A DNA stretch of 64,000 nucleotides from Chitinispirillaceae bacterium (GCA_016932075.1 JAFGDP010000095.1:1-64000); one strand, 5' to 3'. Positions 37,656 to 45,940 are shown, numbered from the stretch's first letter. The notes: generated by a model not told the origin, from the letters alone. Numbers and translations: made by a program.

Positions 37656-38385
37656 ATACGAAGTGATGTACCGTCTCGAGAACAGCTACTGGTGGTACGC
37701 AGGATTGCATGAGCTGGTCGCGCGTTTTTGCGAAAAAGCGCGTTTGCGCGCGGCCGGACCGCTGCGCATAATCGACGCCGGGTGCGGTACCGGCCGCATG
37801 ATGGAGCTCCTGGCGCGGTTTGGAACGATTGAGGGATTTGATTTTTCAGAAGAGGCGGTTCGGTTCTGCGCAGAGCGGGGCCTTTCCCGCGTGACACGGC
37901 AGGATATCAACGAATGGAAACCGCAGACCGGGGCGTATGACGTCATCATCTCGCTTGATGTGCTCTGCCATAAGTCGGTGCGAAGCGAGCAGGAGATGCT
38001 CAACCGCTGCTTTGCCGCGCTTGCGAAAGGCGGGGTGCTTATCCTGAACCTGCCCGCATTCGAGCTGCTCAAGAGGCGGCATGACGCTGCAGTACACACC
38101 CGCAAGCGCTATAGAAAAAAAGAGGTGGTCGGCATGCTGCAGACAGCGGGGTTTGAAAAAATTTACGCAACGTATCGCCTGCCTTGGATTTTTTTCATCA
38201 TGCTGTCAAAAAAGATGCTGGAAAAGGCAATGGGCGACCGTTCGTCCGGATCAGACCTCAGACCCCTGCCGGGGTGGCTGAACGGTCTGCTGCTCTTGGT
38301 GAACCGTTTTGAAAATACGCTGATCAGCGACGAAATATCCATGCCGCTTGGAGGTTCGCTGTTTGTGGTTGCACAAAAGTCCTGA
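37642..38385 (+). CDS. Class I SAM-dependent methyltransferase
   Basis: 247 residues from the ATG at 37642, which overlaps the preceding stop. Motif I is IIDAGCGTGRMMELL, then EGFDFSEEAVRFC (beta2) and YDVIISLDVLCHKSVRSEQEML (beta4). It opens with EVMYRLENSYWWYAGLHELV, an N-terminal helix (the W-W-Y-x-G/A-R/L motif) that I associate with methyltransferases in polysaccharide clusters next to GtrB-like genes. The target could be the sugar or lipid carrier made by the neighbouring enzymes. Substrate not known. Confidence 0.85.
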   Translation: MEKNEYEVMYRLENSYWWYAGLHELVARFCEKARLRAAGPLRIIDAGCGTGRMMELLARFGTIEGFDFSEEAVRFCAERGLSRVTRQDINEWKPQTGAYDVIISLDVLCHKSVRSEQEMLNRCFAALAKGGVLILNLPAFELLKRRHDAAVHTRKRYRKKEVVGMLQTAGFEKIYATYRLPWIFFIMLSKKMLEKAMGDRSSGSDLRPLPGWLNGLLLLVNRFENTLISDEISMPLGGSLFVVAQKS

Positions 38386-38509
38386 CGCTGATAAAAGTAT
38401 TGGATTTTTATTTTTCGCGAGGCTATTTTTAATGAAGGTATCTCTCCCTTGCAGGCATCCAGTGAAGTTAATCGCGAGCTTAAGCGCCTAGCATTCTTGT
38501 TGAGGATAA

Positions 38510-40126
38510 GTGGAAAACGGTCCAACACCATCAACACATTCAGCCGCCCTTGGTAAGGGGATTCTGAACAGCCAGATATACCTGTACTGCCTGCTTTTTG
38601 CCGTCGCACTCCTTGTCCGCCTTCCCGGCATAGAGTTCCACTCGCTCTGGTTTGACGAGACCAGCACGGCCAATGTAGTGGTCCAACCCTCCTATGCCGA
38701 GCTCTTCAGTGCCCTCTATACATTCGAAGGAACGCCGCCCCTGTTTTACCTTGTGGAAAAAGGTTTCATTGACCTGCTTAATGTTCCGGCAAACGAATAT
38801 TCCCTGCGTTTGCTCCCGCTCCTGTTCAGCGCGCTCTCGTGTACCCTGATATTCGTGCTTTTTTCCCTGATCGGAAACCGCAGAATCGGCCTGTTGTCCT
38901 ATATCCTTGTAACGCTTTCCAGTTTTCATATCTATCTTTCACTGGAAGCGCGCTGCTATTCGTTTTTAGGGGTCATGGCCCTTGCGACCCTGCTTTTGAT
39001 CATTCTGTGGTGGCAGCGCGCGACGCTGCTGCGTTCCGTGCTTCTGTGCACAGCCATCATTATCCTTGTACAGATTCATTACTATGCAATGCTGTGGGTG
39101 GCTGCGATTGTCATTGCGGCATTTTTTACCGAACGGAAACGCCCTCGCTTTTTTACCTTTTTAAGCCTGTGCGTTGCTGCCGCTTCAGTGTCATTCGCAT
39201 TTCTGATGCCGCTTTTTCTCAACCAGGTCTCGCATGAAGTCGGGGAAATCCGGGATTTTCTCACGGCAAAATGGGGACTCGGCACCATATACGCTCCTGT
39301 CAAGGTCATGATCGGGGCCTATCTTTTTAAAATCAATCACCTTGGAGAGATAACAGCGCGTGACCTGCTGGGCATTGTTCCGGTTTTGTCGCTGTTCGGG
39401 ATCGCCCTGTTTTTTCTGGTCGGCCGCATTCGCGATCGCGATCTTTCCAGAACCGAAACCATGGTGATCGTTGCCGCCGCGTGCGCGTATATCTTTCACG
39501 TGAGCCTTGGCTGGAAGATCCCTTCGGTGCATCCCCGCTACATGGCCCATTTCCTTGTTCTGCTGTTCGGGCTTCTTCTGCTTGCGGTGCGCAGGGACAA
39601 CCGGCTCGTGACTGTTTTTTTTACGGTTCTCCTCGTGCTCAATGGCATTGGAAATTACCGGTTTTTTGATTACAGCCAGTCGTACATCGAGCCGTGGCGC
39701 GACATTGCCGCAGCGGTGGAAAAGCATATTGATACGAGGGATGGCCGTCCTGCGCCGGTACTCACCGATATGATGATATCCCACTCAATGGCCTATTATA
39801 TGAAGGACGCCAGCGTGCCCATCATCAACATCCCTACGGTGACTGATTCCATAGAGTATTCACGCCTGGACCTGTTCGGCCATGAGTTTATGTCGCCGCT
39901 TTTCCACTATACCTACTTTCCTGTCAAGGGCCGCGTGTCCCTCCTCGATGTCATGCGCAGGGAAAAGCAGGGGATCTTCATCAAAAAGAATCTCTATGGA
40001 CGGGAAAAGGCAGGCGTGCTGCATACCAGGTTCAAGGGCCTTGTGGATTTTTCCCTTCTTCGCTGTTTCCCGACCAACCAGGGCGACGTGTGCATTTTCC
40101 GCTGGCAGTACGCAGGGAAAAGCTAA
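38510..40126 (+). CDS. GT39/PMT-like membrane glycosyltransferase (GT-C fold)
   Basis: 538 residues from a GTG at 38510, supported by GAGG 5 nt upstream; no ATG is available for the first helix. About 11 transmembrane helices are present. The first periplasmic loop, LPGIEFHSLWFDETSTANVV, contains the D-E pair typical of the PMT_2/ArnT catalytic Asp-Glu, followed by EGTPPLFYLVEKGF (the P-P-L-x-Y motif). The C-terminal ~130 residues are soluble. It is expected to move a sugar from the polyprenyl-phosphate donor made by the GT2 enzyme upstream to an extracytoplasmic acceptor. Last gene of the cluster. Confidence 0.88.
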   Translation: MENGPTPSTHSAALGKGILNSQIYLYCLLFAVALLVRLPGIEFHSLWFDETSTANVVVQPSYAELFSALYTFEGTPPLFYLVEKGFIDLLNVPANEYSLRLLPLLFSALSCTLIFVLFSLIGNRRIGLLSYILVTLSSFHIYLSLEARCYSFLGVMALATLLLIILWWQRATLLRSVLLCTAIIILVQIHYYAMLWVAAIVIAAFFTERKRPRFFTFLSLCVAAASVSFAFLMPLFLNQVSHEVGEIRDFLTAKWGLGTIYAPVKVMIGAYLFKINHLGEITARDLLGIVPVLSLFGIALFFLVGRIRDRDLSRTETMVIVAAACAYIFHVSLGWKIPSVHPRYMAHFLVLLFGLLLLAVRRDNRLVTVFFTVLLVLNGIGNYRFFDYSQSYIEPWRDIAAAVEKHIDTRDGRPAPVLTDMMISHSMAYYMKDASVPIINIPTVTDSIEYSRLDLFGHEFMSPLFHYTYFPVKGRVSLLDVMRREKQGIFIKKNLYGREKAGVLHTRFKGLVDFSLLRCFPTNQGDVCIFRWQYAGKS

Positions 40127-40206
40127 TAGGATTATTAATATAAAACAATAATATTGTGGGGGATGGCTCAATAATCTGCCACAGGCAGATGGGAATCCCT
40201 CTCTCC

Positions 40207-40231
40207 GAATCCCGACAGAACGTCGGGATTC
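40207..40231. repeat. Perfect hairpin, also found near the second element copy
   Basis: GAATCCCGAC-AGAAC-GTCGGGATTC, 10-bp stem. A near-identical hairpin with one G-U pair and a different loop occurs at 43349-43373. That sharing suggests a family of dispersed palindromes accompanying the structured element. Confidence 0.55.
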
Positions 40232-40409
40232 TACGCTACCCCCAGCGTGTGGACCACCGGTAGCACTTACCAAGTTAACATCGAGACCCTCAGGGTACGT
40301 GAATAGCGAAGCGGCATTTTACATTATGGAATGAAGAAACGGTTGTTATTCTTGTGTTTTGGTTTTTCAATCTGCAATTAAAAGGGATGGTTGATAGCGT
40401 GGTAAATAC

Positions 40410-40436
40410 GTCCCCCTAAATCCCTCGGTGGGGGAC
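40410..40436. repeat. C-run/G-run hairpin
   Basis: GTCCCCC (40410-40416) and GGGGGAC (40430-40436) form a 7-bp perfect stem with a 13-nt loop, 17 bp upstream of the structured element copy 1. Possibly a separate miniature palindromic repeat. Confidence 0.4.
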
Positions 40437-40452
40437 TTAACAGGTGGTTTTC

Positions 40453-40626
40453 GCGCCAGGGGCGACAGAGGGTAATGACCGAACGGCAGTGAGGTTATTA
40501 GTCTTGGGAGCGCAGGCGCGAATGCGACCAGCGGACAAGACCGGCTCGCCTAAAGGCGAGAGCCCGGAGGAGAAACGGTGCCGACCTGCCTGAGCGGGGC
40601 GCTACGCGCAGGCAGGAGGCAGGCGC
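40453..40626 (+). ncRNA. Unrecognised structured element, copy 1 (candidate ncRNA or palindromic mobile repeat)
   Basis: 174 nt closed by GCGCC (40453-40457) and GGCGC (40622-40626). Shared with the copy at 43437-43575 in the same order are GGGGCGAC, GAGGGTAATG, GACCAGCGG, GGTGCCGA and GGCAGGCGCCCA followed by ATTTT. A stem TAATGACC (40473-40480) pairs with GGTTATTA (40493-40500); compared with copy 2, two base pairs changed on both sides. Copy 1 carries two extra hairpins: CTCGCC/GGCGAG near 40546-40561, and a perfect CCTGCCTG/CAGGCAGG stem near 40586-40617 that looks like an insertion. I compared it from memory with RNase P, tmRNA, SRP, 6S, common riboswitches and group II domain V and found no match. 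Confidence 0.5.
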
Positions 40627-40787
40627 CCAAATTTTTTCTTTCGAGATTGATCAACAGATACCCAATTAATTATCGTCGTTTTCCCTCAGAAAACGCTTTT
40701 TTCACCTCCACGTATACGTTCAAGCAAATGCTCGGTATATTAAGAGCAGAACGTTACAACATCAATCCATTCCGCAAAGGAGGCCGC

Positions 40788-42992
40788 ATGAGCGTTTCGG
40801 GTTATCAACAAAAAAGAGTTCGAATGTCCTGCCTCGTGGTAGTGCTGCTGCTTCTGCTGCCTTTTACTGTTGTTTCCCAGGATATTGAAAGCATCGAGGG
40901 CCCGCTCTGCGTGGTCAAGGACACGGTCACCCAGAAAACGTTTACGCTTTCGCCGGAGCACTCGACGTACAACGTGGTGGTCACGGACGGGTTCGCGCAT
41001 GTGAAACTTACCCAGCTCTATGTGAACAAGTACGGCAGGATCAGGGACATCATCTACGTTTTTCCGCTTCCGCACAAGGGGAGTGTGCATTCGATGTCCA
41101 TGCTGTATAAGGACGAGCTGTACAAGGCGCAAATCATGGAACGGCAGGAGGCTGAGCGTAAGATGGATTCTGTCGCGGTAAACGGCGGCACCGGAGCGCT
41201 TCTTATTCAGGAGCGGCCCAATATTTTCCAGCAGCGGCTTTCCAATATCGCGTTCGGGGATTCGGCCTGGGTGACCATCGGATTCAGTATGCCGCTCAAG
41301 TACGACAACAACACCTATGAGCTGGCAATACCGACCATGATCGGCGAGCGGTATCAGAGCGAAGGCGAGGATTTCGTGCCGTCAGGACCGTTCTGGAATC
41401 CGCCGGAAGACCGTGACGGACAGTCATTGCAGATCAATGTGCTGATCCAGACCGGATTCAGGATCATCCGGCTCGAATCGCCGACCCATCCGATGGTTAC
41501 CAACGATCTTGCGACTATGCGCCAGGAACTGGAACAGCGGGGCGTGCTGGAACCGGGATCAGAGATCGAAGAGCCGTTTCATTGCGGTGGCATACTTTTA
41601 ACGCAGGCCACCTATCCCAACCGTGATTTCGTGCTCCGTTTTTCAAGGCAGGAGGCAAAGCAGGATTTCACCATTGCATCCTGGTATGACCGCGAGCGCA
41701 ACGAGGGCTATTTTGCCATGAGCATCTTTCCCGATACCAGCATCCATGAAGGAGCGAGGCCTGATCTCGACATCGTACTCCTGGTCGACCATTCAGGGTC
41801 ACAGAACGGATGGCCGCTCGAAGCGGAAAAAAAGGTATGCTCGGAGATCCTTACACGGCTCCTGCCAACCGACAAACTGAGCGTACTTGCCTTTGAAAGC
41901 AGCGTGACCTGGGCATTCGGCAGCGAGCTGCCGCGTGACGCTAAGCCCGAGAACATCGGCATTGCTTCAACATTCATAAACAGTCTCACGGCGACCGGCG
42001 GTACACAGCTGTTAACCGGTGTGCAGCAGGCACTGTCAGTTCCTTTAGTCAGCGGGTATGAACGGTATTACGTTATTCTGACCGATGGATTCGTTACCAA
42101 TGAGACAACCATATTAACAACAATCAGAGACCACCCTTCCAATCCGACCGTGTTCACGTTCGGGTGCGGCAATAGTATCAACCGTTACCTGATCGACGAG
42201 GCCGCCACCACGGGCAACGGCGGGTACGGCACCGTCATCACCGAGATTGAGGCGCTGGAAAGCGTTGTTCCGTTCGTGGACGCGGCATGGGAAAAGATCA
42301 TCACGCCCCAGCTTAAAAATGTAACGGTTACGTTCGGTACGGTGGGAGCTGCCAACCTGCTTATGCCGCTCGGTGCTAATTTGACCGTGGGCAGGGCAAT
42401 CGAAGTGTATGGCACGTATGCAACAGGCGGTCAATCAACAGTAACAGTCAAGGGCACGGTCAATGGTCAGGAAAAGACCATTGCGAAAACCATGACGTTC
42501 GCCAGCCGTGAAAACATGAACTTCATGGTTCCTAAAATCTGGGCGCGGGAATATATTGACTTTCTTTCCAAAGCCGAGGGCACCACGCAGTCAAACAAGG
42601 CGGCAATTATCGAGGTTTCAATCGCGTTTCAGGTGCTTTCGAAATACACCGCGTTTCTGGCAATAAGTCCGGTCAAGAAAAACGGTACCATAGCGGTGTG
42701 GGATGATCCTCTGCGCGATAATCGGATGCGTCATTCCGGAAAATTGAGCATTGCCGTGTTGCCCGGTTCCGTCAGAATAACGTTACCGTGCATGACGCAT
42801 GTTCGCGAATTGGTCGTGTTCGATATCAAGGGCCGCGTCGTTTTTACCCTGCCGTTCAATGCCAGGCTTCAGGTACAGGCCTTTACCTGGGACGGAATGA
42901 TCAGTACTGGCGAACGGCTCAAGCCCGGACTCTATGTGCTCTGTTTGAAAACAGCCGCAGGGGTCATGAAAAGTTCGTTTGTCCTGAAATGA
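40788..42992 (+). CDS. Secreted VIT/von Willebrand factor A protein with C-terminal sorting domain
   Basis: 734 residues from the ATG at 40788 (AAAGGAGG, 5 nt). Signal sequence at ~11-30 (CLVVVLLLLLPFTVVSQ). Residues ~45-180 form a VIT (inter-alpha-trypsin-inhibitor) domain with FPLPHKGSVHSMSM and GALLIQERPNIFQQRLSNI. Next is a vWA domain with the MIDAS motif LDIVLLVDHSGSQNG (DxSxS) and TATGGTQL supplying the MIDAS Thr. The last ~85 residues (LVVFDIKGRVVFTL, LKPGLYVLCLKTAAG) are a FlgD/T9SS-type sorting domain. Likely a surface adhesin- or inhibitor-like protein. It is followed by a terminator and bracketed by the two element copies. Confidence 0.9.
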   Translation: MSVSGYQQKRVRMSCLVVVLLLLLPFTVVSQDIESIEGPLCVVKDTVTQKTFTLSPEHSTYNVVVTDGFAHVKLTQLYVNKYGRIRDIIYVFPLPHKGSVHSMSMLYKDELYKAQIMERQEAERKMDSVAVNGGTGALLIQERPNIFQQRLSNIAFGDSAWVTIGFSMPLKYDNNTYELAIPTMIGERYQSEGEDFVPSGPFWNPPEDRDGQSLQINVLIQTGFRIIRLESPTHPMVTNDLATMRQELEQRGVLEPGSEIEEPFHCGGILLTQATYPNRDFVLRFSRQEAKQDFTIASWYDRERNEGYFAMSIFPDTSIHEGARPDLDIVLLVDHSGSQNGWPLEAEKKVCSEILTRLLPTDKLSVLAFESSVTWAFGSELPRDAKPENIGIASTFINSLTATGGTQLLTGVQQALSVPLVSGYERYYVILTDGFVTNETTILTTIRDHPSNPTVFTFGCGNSINRYLIDEAATTGNGGYGTVITEIEALESVVPFVDAAWEKIITPQLKNVTVTFGTVGAANLLMPLGANLTVGRAIEVYGTYATGGQSTVTVKGTVNGQEKTIAKTMTFASRENMNFMVPKIWAREYIDFLSKAEGTTQSNKAAIIEVSIAFQVLSKYTAFLAISPVKKNGTIAVWDDPLRDNRMRHSGKLSIAVLPGSVRITLPCMTHVRELVVFDIKGRVVFTLPFNARLQVQAFTWDGMISTGERLKPGLYVLCLKTAAGVMKSSFVLK

Positions 42993-43030
42993 TCCCGTGG
43001 CTGACTGTGTGGTGGTGGTAGTAGGAAGGA

Positions 43031-43065
43031 CGACAGGCGTGCTCCCCAGGCGCGCCTGTCGTTTT
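43031..43065 (+). terminator. Rho-independent terminator of the VIT/vWA gene
   Basis: CGACAGGCG (43031-43039) pairs perfectly with CGCCTGTCG (43053-43061) and is followed by TTTT. It lies 39 bp after the stop codon. Confidence 0.85.
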
Positions 43066-43436
43066 ATCATGTTAGCATATATAAGGGTTTTTTAAGGGGG
43101 AACCGCCTTCAAGGCACGCCAATCGGGTGCCACTGGCACACGGCAATCCCCTAGCCACAAGCCTCCTCGTCCCGCAAACAAATCGCGGGACTGCGGTGTC
43201 TTGTGACACACCCCCTCATGCGAAGGGGCTCGGCTATGTCCACCGCTGTGCGGCGAACGCTTTCGCCCCTTCGCAACGCACCCTGCCACTGCAGAAAAAA
43301 CAGTGAAAAACCAAGCGAACAACATCGAGGGGATGGCGAAGAATCCCGGCGAATTGTCGGGATTCGAAGACAAGGGGAGCCTGAACCTGTCTCAATACTT
43401 GACAAACAGGTAGCTTTAAAGAAAGTTGAAGTTTTT
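43066..43436. other. Palindrome-rich intergenic mosaic
   Basis: No gene seen in 371 bp. It contains GTGCC/GGCAC (near 43127-43139), TCCCGC/GCGGGA (near 43171-43192), a long arm pair TGCGAAGGGGC (43219-43229)/GCCCCTTCGCA (43265-43275) enclosing a smaller CCGC/GCGG hairpin, CACTG/CAGTG (near 43287-43305), and GAATCCCGGC/GTCGGGATTC (43349-43373). The density of stems is far above that of other intergenic regions in the window. Confidence 0.55.
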
Positions 43437-43575
43437 GCGCCACGGGGCGACGGAGGGTAATGGCTGAACAGAGAGAAGCCATTAGTCCGTCGAGCACCAG
43501 GCACAAAGGTGCCGCAGTGCGTGACAGACCGACCAGCGGGTAGCCTGGAGAAGAACCGGTGCCGAAGGCAGGCGC
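43437..43575 (+). ncRNA. Unrecognised structured element, copy 2
   Basis: 139 nt closed by GCGCC (43437-43441) and GGCGC (43571-43575), in the same orientation as copy 1 and with the same order of conserved blocks. The diagnostic stem is TAATGGCT (43458-43465) with AGCCATTA (43477-43484), fully Watson-Crick. It has its own GGCAC/GTGCC hairpin near 43500-43513 and lacks the two hairpins that lengthen copy 1. It lies after the VIT/vWA terminator and is antisense to the region just beyond the vgrG stop. Transcription is not shown by sequence; mobile palindromic repeat is the main alternative. Confidence 0.5.
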
Positions 43576-43642
43576 CCAGATTTTCAAGTGACTTCTGAGA
43601 CAGCCTGCTCATCCACCGTAAATAAAACACTTATCCTTATTG

Positions 43643-45775
43643 TCAATTTATCATCACTATTCCGCCCTTGATCTTGGTCATGGCGCCGCCGCTGACATCG
43701 GTCATGGTCCCGTCGAGCTTGGCTGCGACGCCGCCCTTGACCTCCGCGTTCATGCCTCCCTCGACCTTGGCGTTCATGTCGCCTTTTGCTTCGAGGTTCA
43801 TGCCCTTGAGCTTCAGGTCCATGGCCGCCTTTGCCTCGAGCGCGCCATTGGCGGTCATTTTGATATTCGCGGCGCTGATCACCAAGTCCTGCTGCGCCTT
43901 GATCTCGATTTTGCCCTGTGAATTCAGGATCAGGCCGCCGGAACCGTCGAGCGTGACCTTGTTCTTTCCATTGCCGTCGCCGAGCACGATCTTCTTGCCG
44001 TTGTCGTCCATTTCAATGGTATGGCCGGCATTGGACTGGATGATGATCTTCTTGTTCGCATCATCAATCGAGATGGTGTTGCCGCCCTTGGTGGTCAGCA
44101 CAATACCTTCGCCGCCGCCCTTGTAGGTCATGGTGATGCTGTGCGCCGACCCGTTCCATTTGACGCACTCGTTCTTGTCGTCAAGAATGAGCTCGTTGCC
44201 CTTGGTGCTCTTGAGCGAGATGTTCTTGTTCTCGTCGTCCATCAGGAGCGTGTGCTTGGCCGTGGTAGTAATGCGGATCTTCTGTTTCTTGTCCGTGTCG
44301 TCCATGACCATCTCGTTGCCGCCGGCGGTGCGGATCGTATTCTGGGTTTTGTTCGCGCTGACCACCGGAGAGATGGTGTTGGCATTGGGCGCCATTGCAA
44401 TGCCCATGGGCTTGTCCGGGTTGCCGTCAATGCATGCCCATACCATTTCCGTGCCTTCGTGGGATGGAAAGTGGATGCCGTATTTTGCACCGGCATAGGG
44501 CTGGGCAAGCCGCAGGTATTTGGACGCTTCGGCGTTTTTGCTCGAAGAGTTGTCAAACGGCATGCGTACCTTGTACCTGCCCATGTCGTCGAGAAGCGCA
44601 TACTCCGAACCGTTCGCCTCAATGGTGGCGGTCATGATGCCGTTTATTTTGGGAACGGGCGTTTTTTTCAGGGGCGCGTAGTTGTTGGCCTTATCAGAGG
44701 GGATGGCCTGGAACCGGTTGGTGTAGTTCGCTATCTCGCCCTTGTGCCCGCCAGTGTATACAATCCGGTTTATAAGATAGTCAATGTTCAGGTCCTTGTG
44801 GCTATGCTCGGCAAGCGTGAACCGCGCGCCGGCGCGCATGGCCCTGCAGTTGGATGCGCCGCTCATGAGCGTCTGGCGCGAACCGATCCGGTTCGCCTCG
44901 ACCTGGGCAGCATTCTGCGCCTCGGCGATGTTCTTGAACCGGCCGCCGTATTCATATACCGAACCAACCGTCCCGCCCTTGACCTTGTTTTTGCCCATAA
45001 GCTGCACTTCAGGCGTGCGATAGTTGTAGTTCTTCAGGATCACCTCGCGCGGTACGATCTCCTGCTGGAACTGCATGTCAAATACCGAATCCTTGATCGC
45101 GGTGTTGTCCATTTCAGCCATGCCCTCGGCGCTTTTAAAAGGCAGCTTCGTATTGCCCTGGATCGCGGCAAAGCTGGCCGGTTTGTCCGTGATCACGAGT
45201 TTTTCAATGGTGCCGCCTGACTTTATCTGGGAGGAGGCCACCGACGGCTCCTTGAAGAAATACCAGATGCCCGCCGATTCCATGAGCCGGGAAATGAAGT
45301 TGAAATCAGACTCCTGGTACTGGACAACAAACTCCTGCTGCGCATAGGTCTGTGAAAGATCAACGGTATAGTAGTTCTGCAAACCGGCAAGGTCCAGCAC
45401 TTCCTTGATGATATCAGGCACGGTCTTTTTCTGGAACACGCGCGTCTGGAACTGCAGCTCCAGCACGGAAAGCTTCGGCACAAGCACCGCCTCGTACAGC
45501 CACTGGCCGTGCTTGGTGCCCAGGAAGTGAAGCTTTTTCACGATGCCGGAATAGGGGTGGTACGTGTTGTCCCTGAACATGAAAAACGAGGCCGGCTTGT
45601 TGATCACCTCGTCCGGCTTCAGGTCGCTTTTTGCCGTCTGCACGCTGATGGAAAATTCGTACAGTTCGTCGATCCCGTCCATTCCCTGGAAATGCATAAC
45701 CATGAACGTCTCGGGCTTGAGATCGCCGCACACGAAAAAGAACTGCGATTCATTGGCTTTTCTGTCTTTGGGCAT
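43643..45775 (-). CDS. vgrG: Type VI secretion tip protein VgrG
   Basis: 710 residues from the ATG at 45775 (GGAGG 5 nt upstream; the longer frame is a low-complexity leader). The N-terminal gp27-like part includes FHFLGTKHGQWLYEAVLVP-type sequence and FVVQYQESDFNFISRLMESAGIWYFF, the classic VgrG Q-Y-x-E-S-D-F-x-F motif. A gp5 OB-fold follows (GRYKVRMPFD, YGIHFPSHEGTEMVWACIDGNPDKP). Next is a needle of repeats alternating D-D-x-N-K-x-I and N-x-I, then a degenerate MNAKVEGGMNAEVKGG repeat tail ending IKGGIVMIN. It trimerises to the puncturing spike. No catalytic C-terminal extension, so it probably carries separate cargo encoded upstream in the same operon. Confidence 0.94.
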   Translation of the reverse strand: MPKDRKANESQFFFVCGDLKPETFMVMHFQGMDGIDELYEFSISVQTAKSDLKPDEVINKPASFFMFRDNTYHPYSGIVKKLHFLGTKHGQWLYEAVLVPKLSVLELQFQTRVFQKKTVPDIIKEVLDLAGLQNYYTVDLSQTYAQQEFVVQYQESDFNFISRLMESAGIWYFFKEPSVASSQIKSGGTIEKLVITDKPASFAAIQGNTKLPFKSAEGMAEMDNTAIKDSVFDMQFQQEIVPREVILKNYNYRTPEVQLMGKNKVKGGTVGSVYEYGGRFKNIAEAQNAAQVEANRIGSRQTLMSGASNCRAMRAGARFTLAEHSHKDLNIDYLINRIVYTGGHKGEIANYTNRFQAIPSDKANNYAPLKKTPVPKINGIMTATIEANGSEYALLDDMGRYKVRMPFDNSSSKNAEASKYLRLAQPYAGAKYGIHFPSHEGTEMVWACIDGNPDKPMGIAMAPNANTISPVVSANKTQNTIRTAGGNEMVMDDTDKKQKIRITTTAKHTLLMDDENKNISLKSTKGNELILDDKNECVKWNGSAHSITMTYKGGGEGIVLTTKGGNTISIDDANKKIIIQSNAGHTIEMDDNGKKIVLGDGNGKNKVTLDGSGGLILNSQGKIEIKAQQDLVISAANIKMTANGALEAKAAMDLKLKGMNLEAKGDMNAKVEGGMNAEVKGGVAAKLDGTMTDVSGGAMTKIKGGIVMIN

Positions 45776-45940
45776 ACTGTCCTCCGCGAATAAGGAGTGG
45801 AGAGAGTAGAGGGAATAATATAATTGATTGTGGTGAAAGCGGCTGAGGGAGGGGGGGAGGGATGAAGGAAGAGTAAGAGGATATATTGGTAGCTTAAGGG
45901 GTTTTTCATTTAAAATTAAAGGAGACGTGTATTGTGTCAT
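45776..45940. other. Purine-strand tract with G-quadruplex motif upstream of vgrG
   Basis: 165 bp between vgrG and the next gene. The plus strand is strongly purine-biased (roughly 45783-45890). It contains GGG-A-GGGGGGG-A-GGG at 45847-45861, which fits a canonical three-tetrad quadruplex with single-base loops. On the vgrG mRNA strand it is C-rich. It could affect expression of the last gene in the operon. Confidence 0.5.

Larger units (their letters stand above)
40127..40787. other. 661-bp intergenic region with hairpins and a structured element
   Basis: It separates the glycosyltransferase from the VIT/vWA gene. Reading along: a perfect hairpin GAATCCCGAC/GTCGGGATTC (40207-40231), an AT-rich stretch, a GTCCCCC/GGGGGAC hairpin (40410-40436), the structured element (40453-40626), and a 160-bp leader ending in a strong AAAGGAGG ribosome-binding site at 40775-40783. 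Open frames that run through the element (from 40578) extend the downstream gene only by chance. No credible small gene was seen. Confidence 0.6.

Noticed and set aside
40578..40787. In-frame N-terminal extension of the VIT/vWA protein starting at 40578
   Set aside because: It translates through the structured element and gives low-quality sequence. The ATG at 40788 has an ideal AAAGGAGG site and begins a normal signal peptide.
43668..45220. Long plus-strand open frames opposite vgrG
   Set aside because: They are the complement of the repetitive, G+C-rich VgrG needle repeats and show no family motifs; VgrG on the minus strand is unambiguous.
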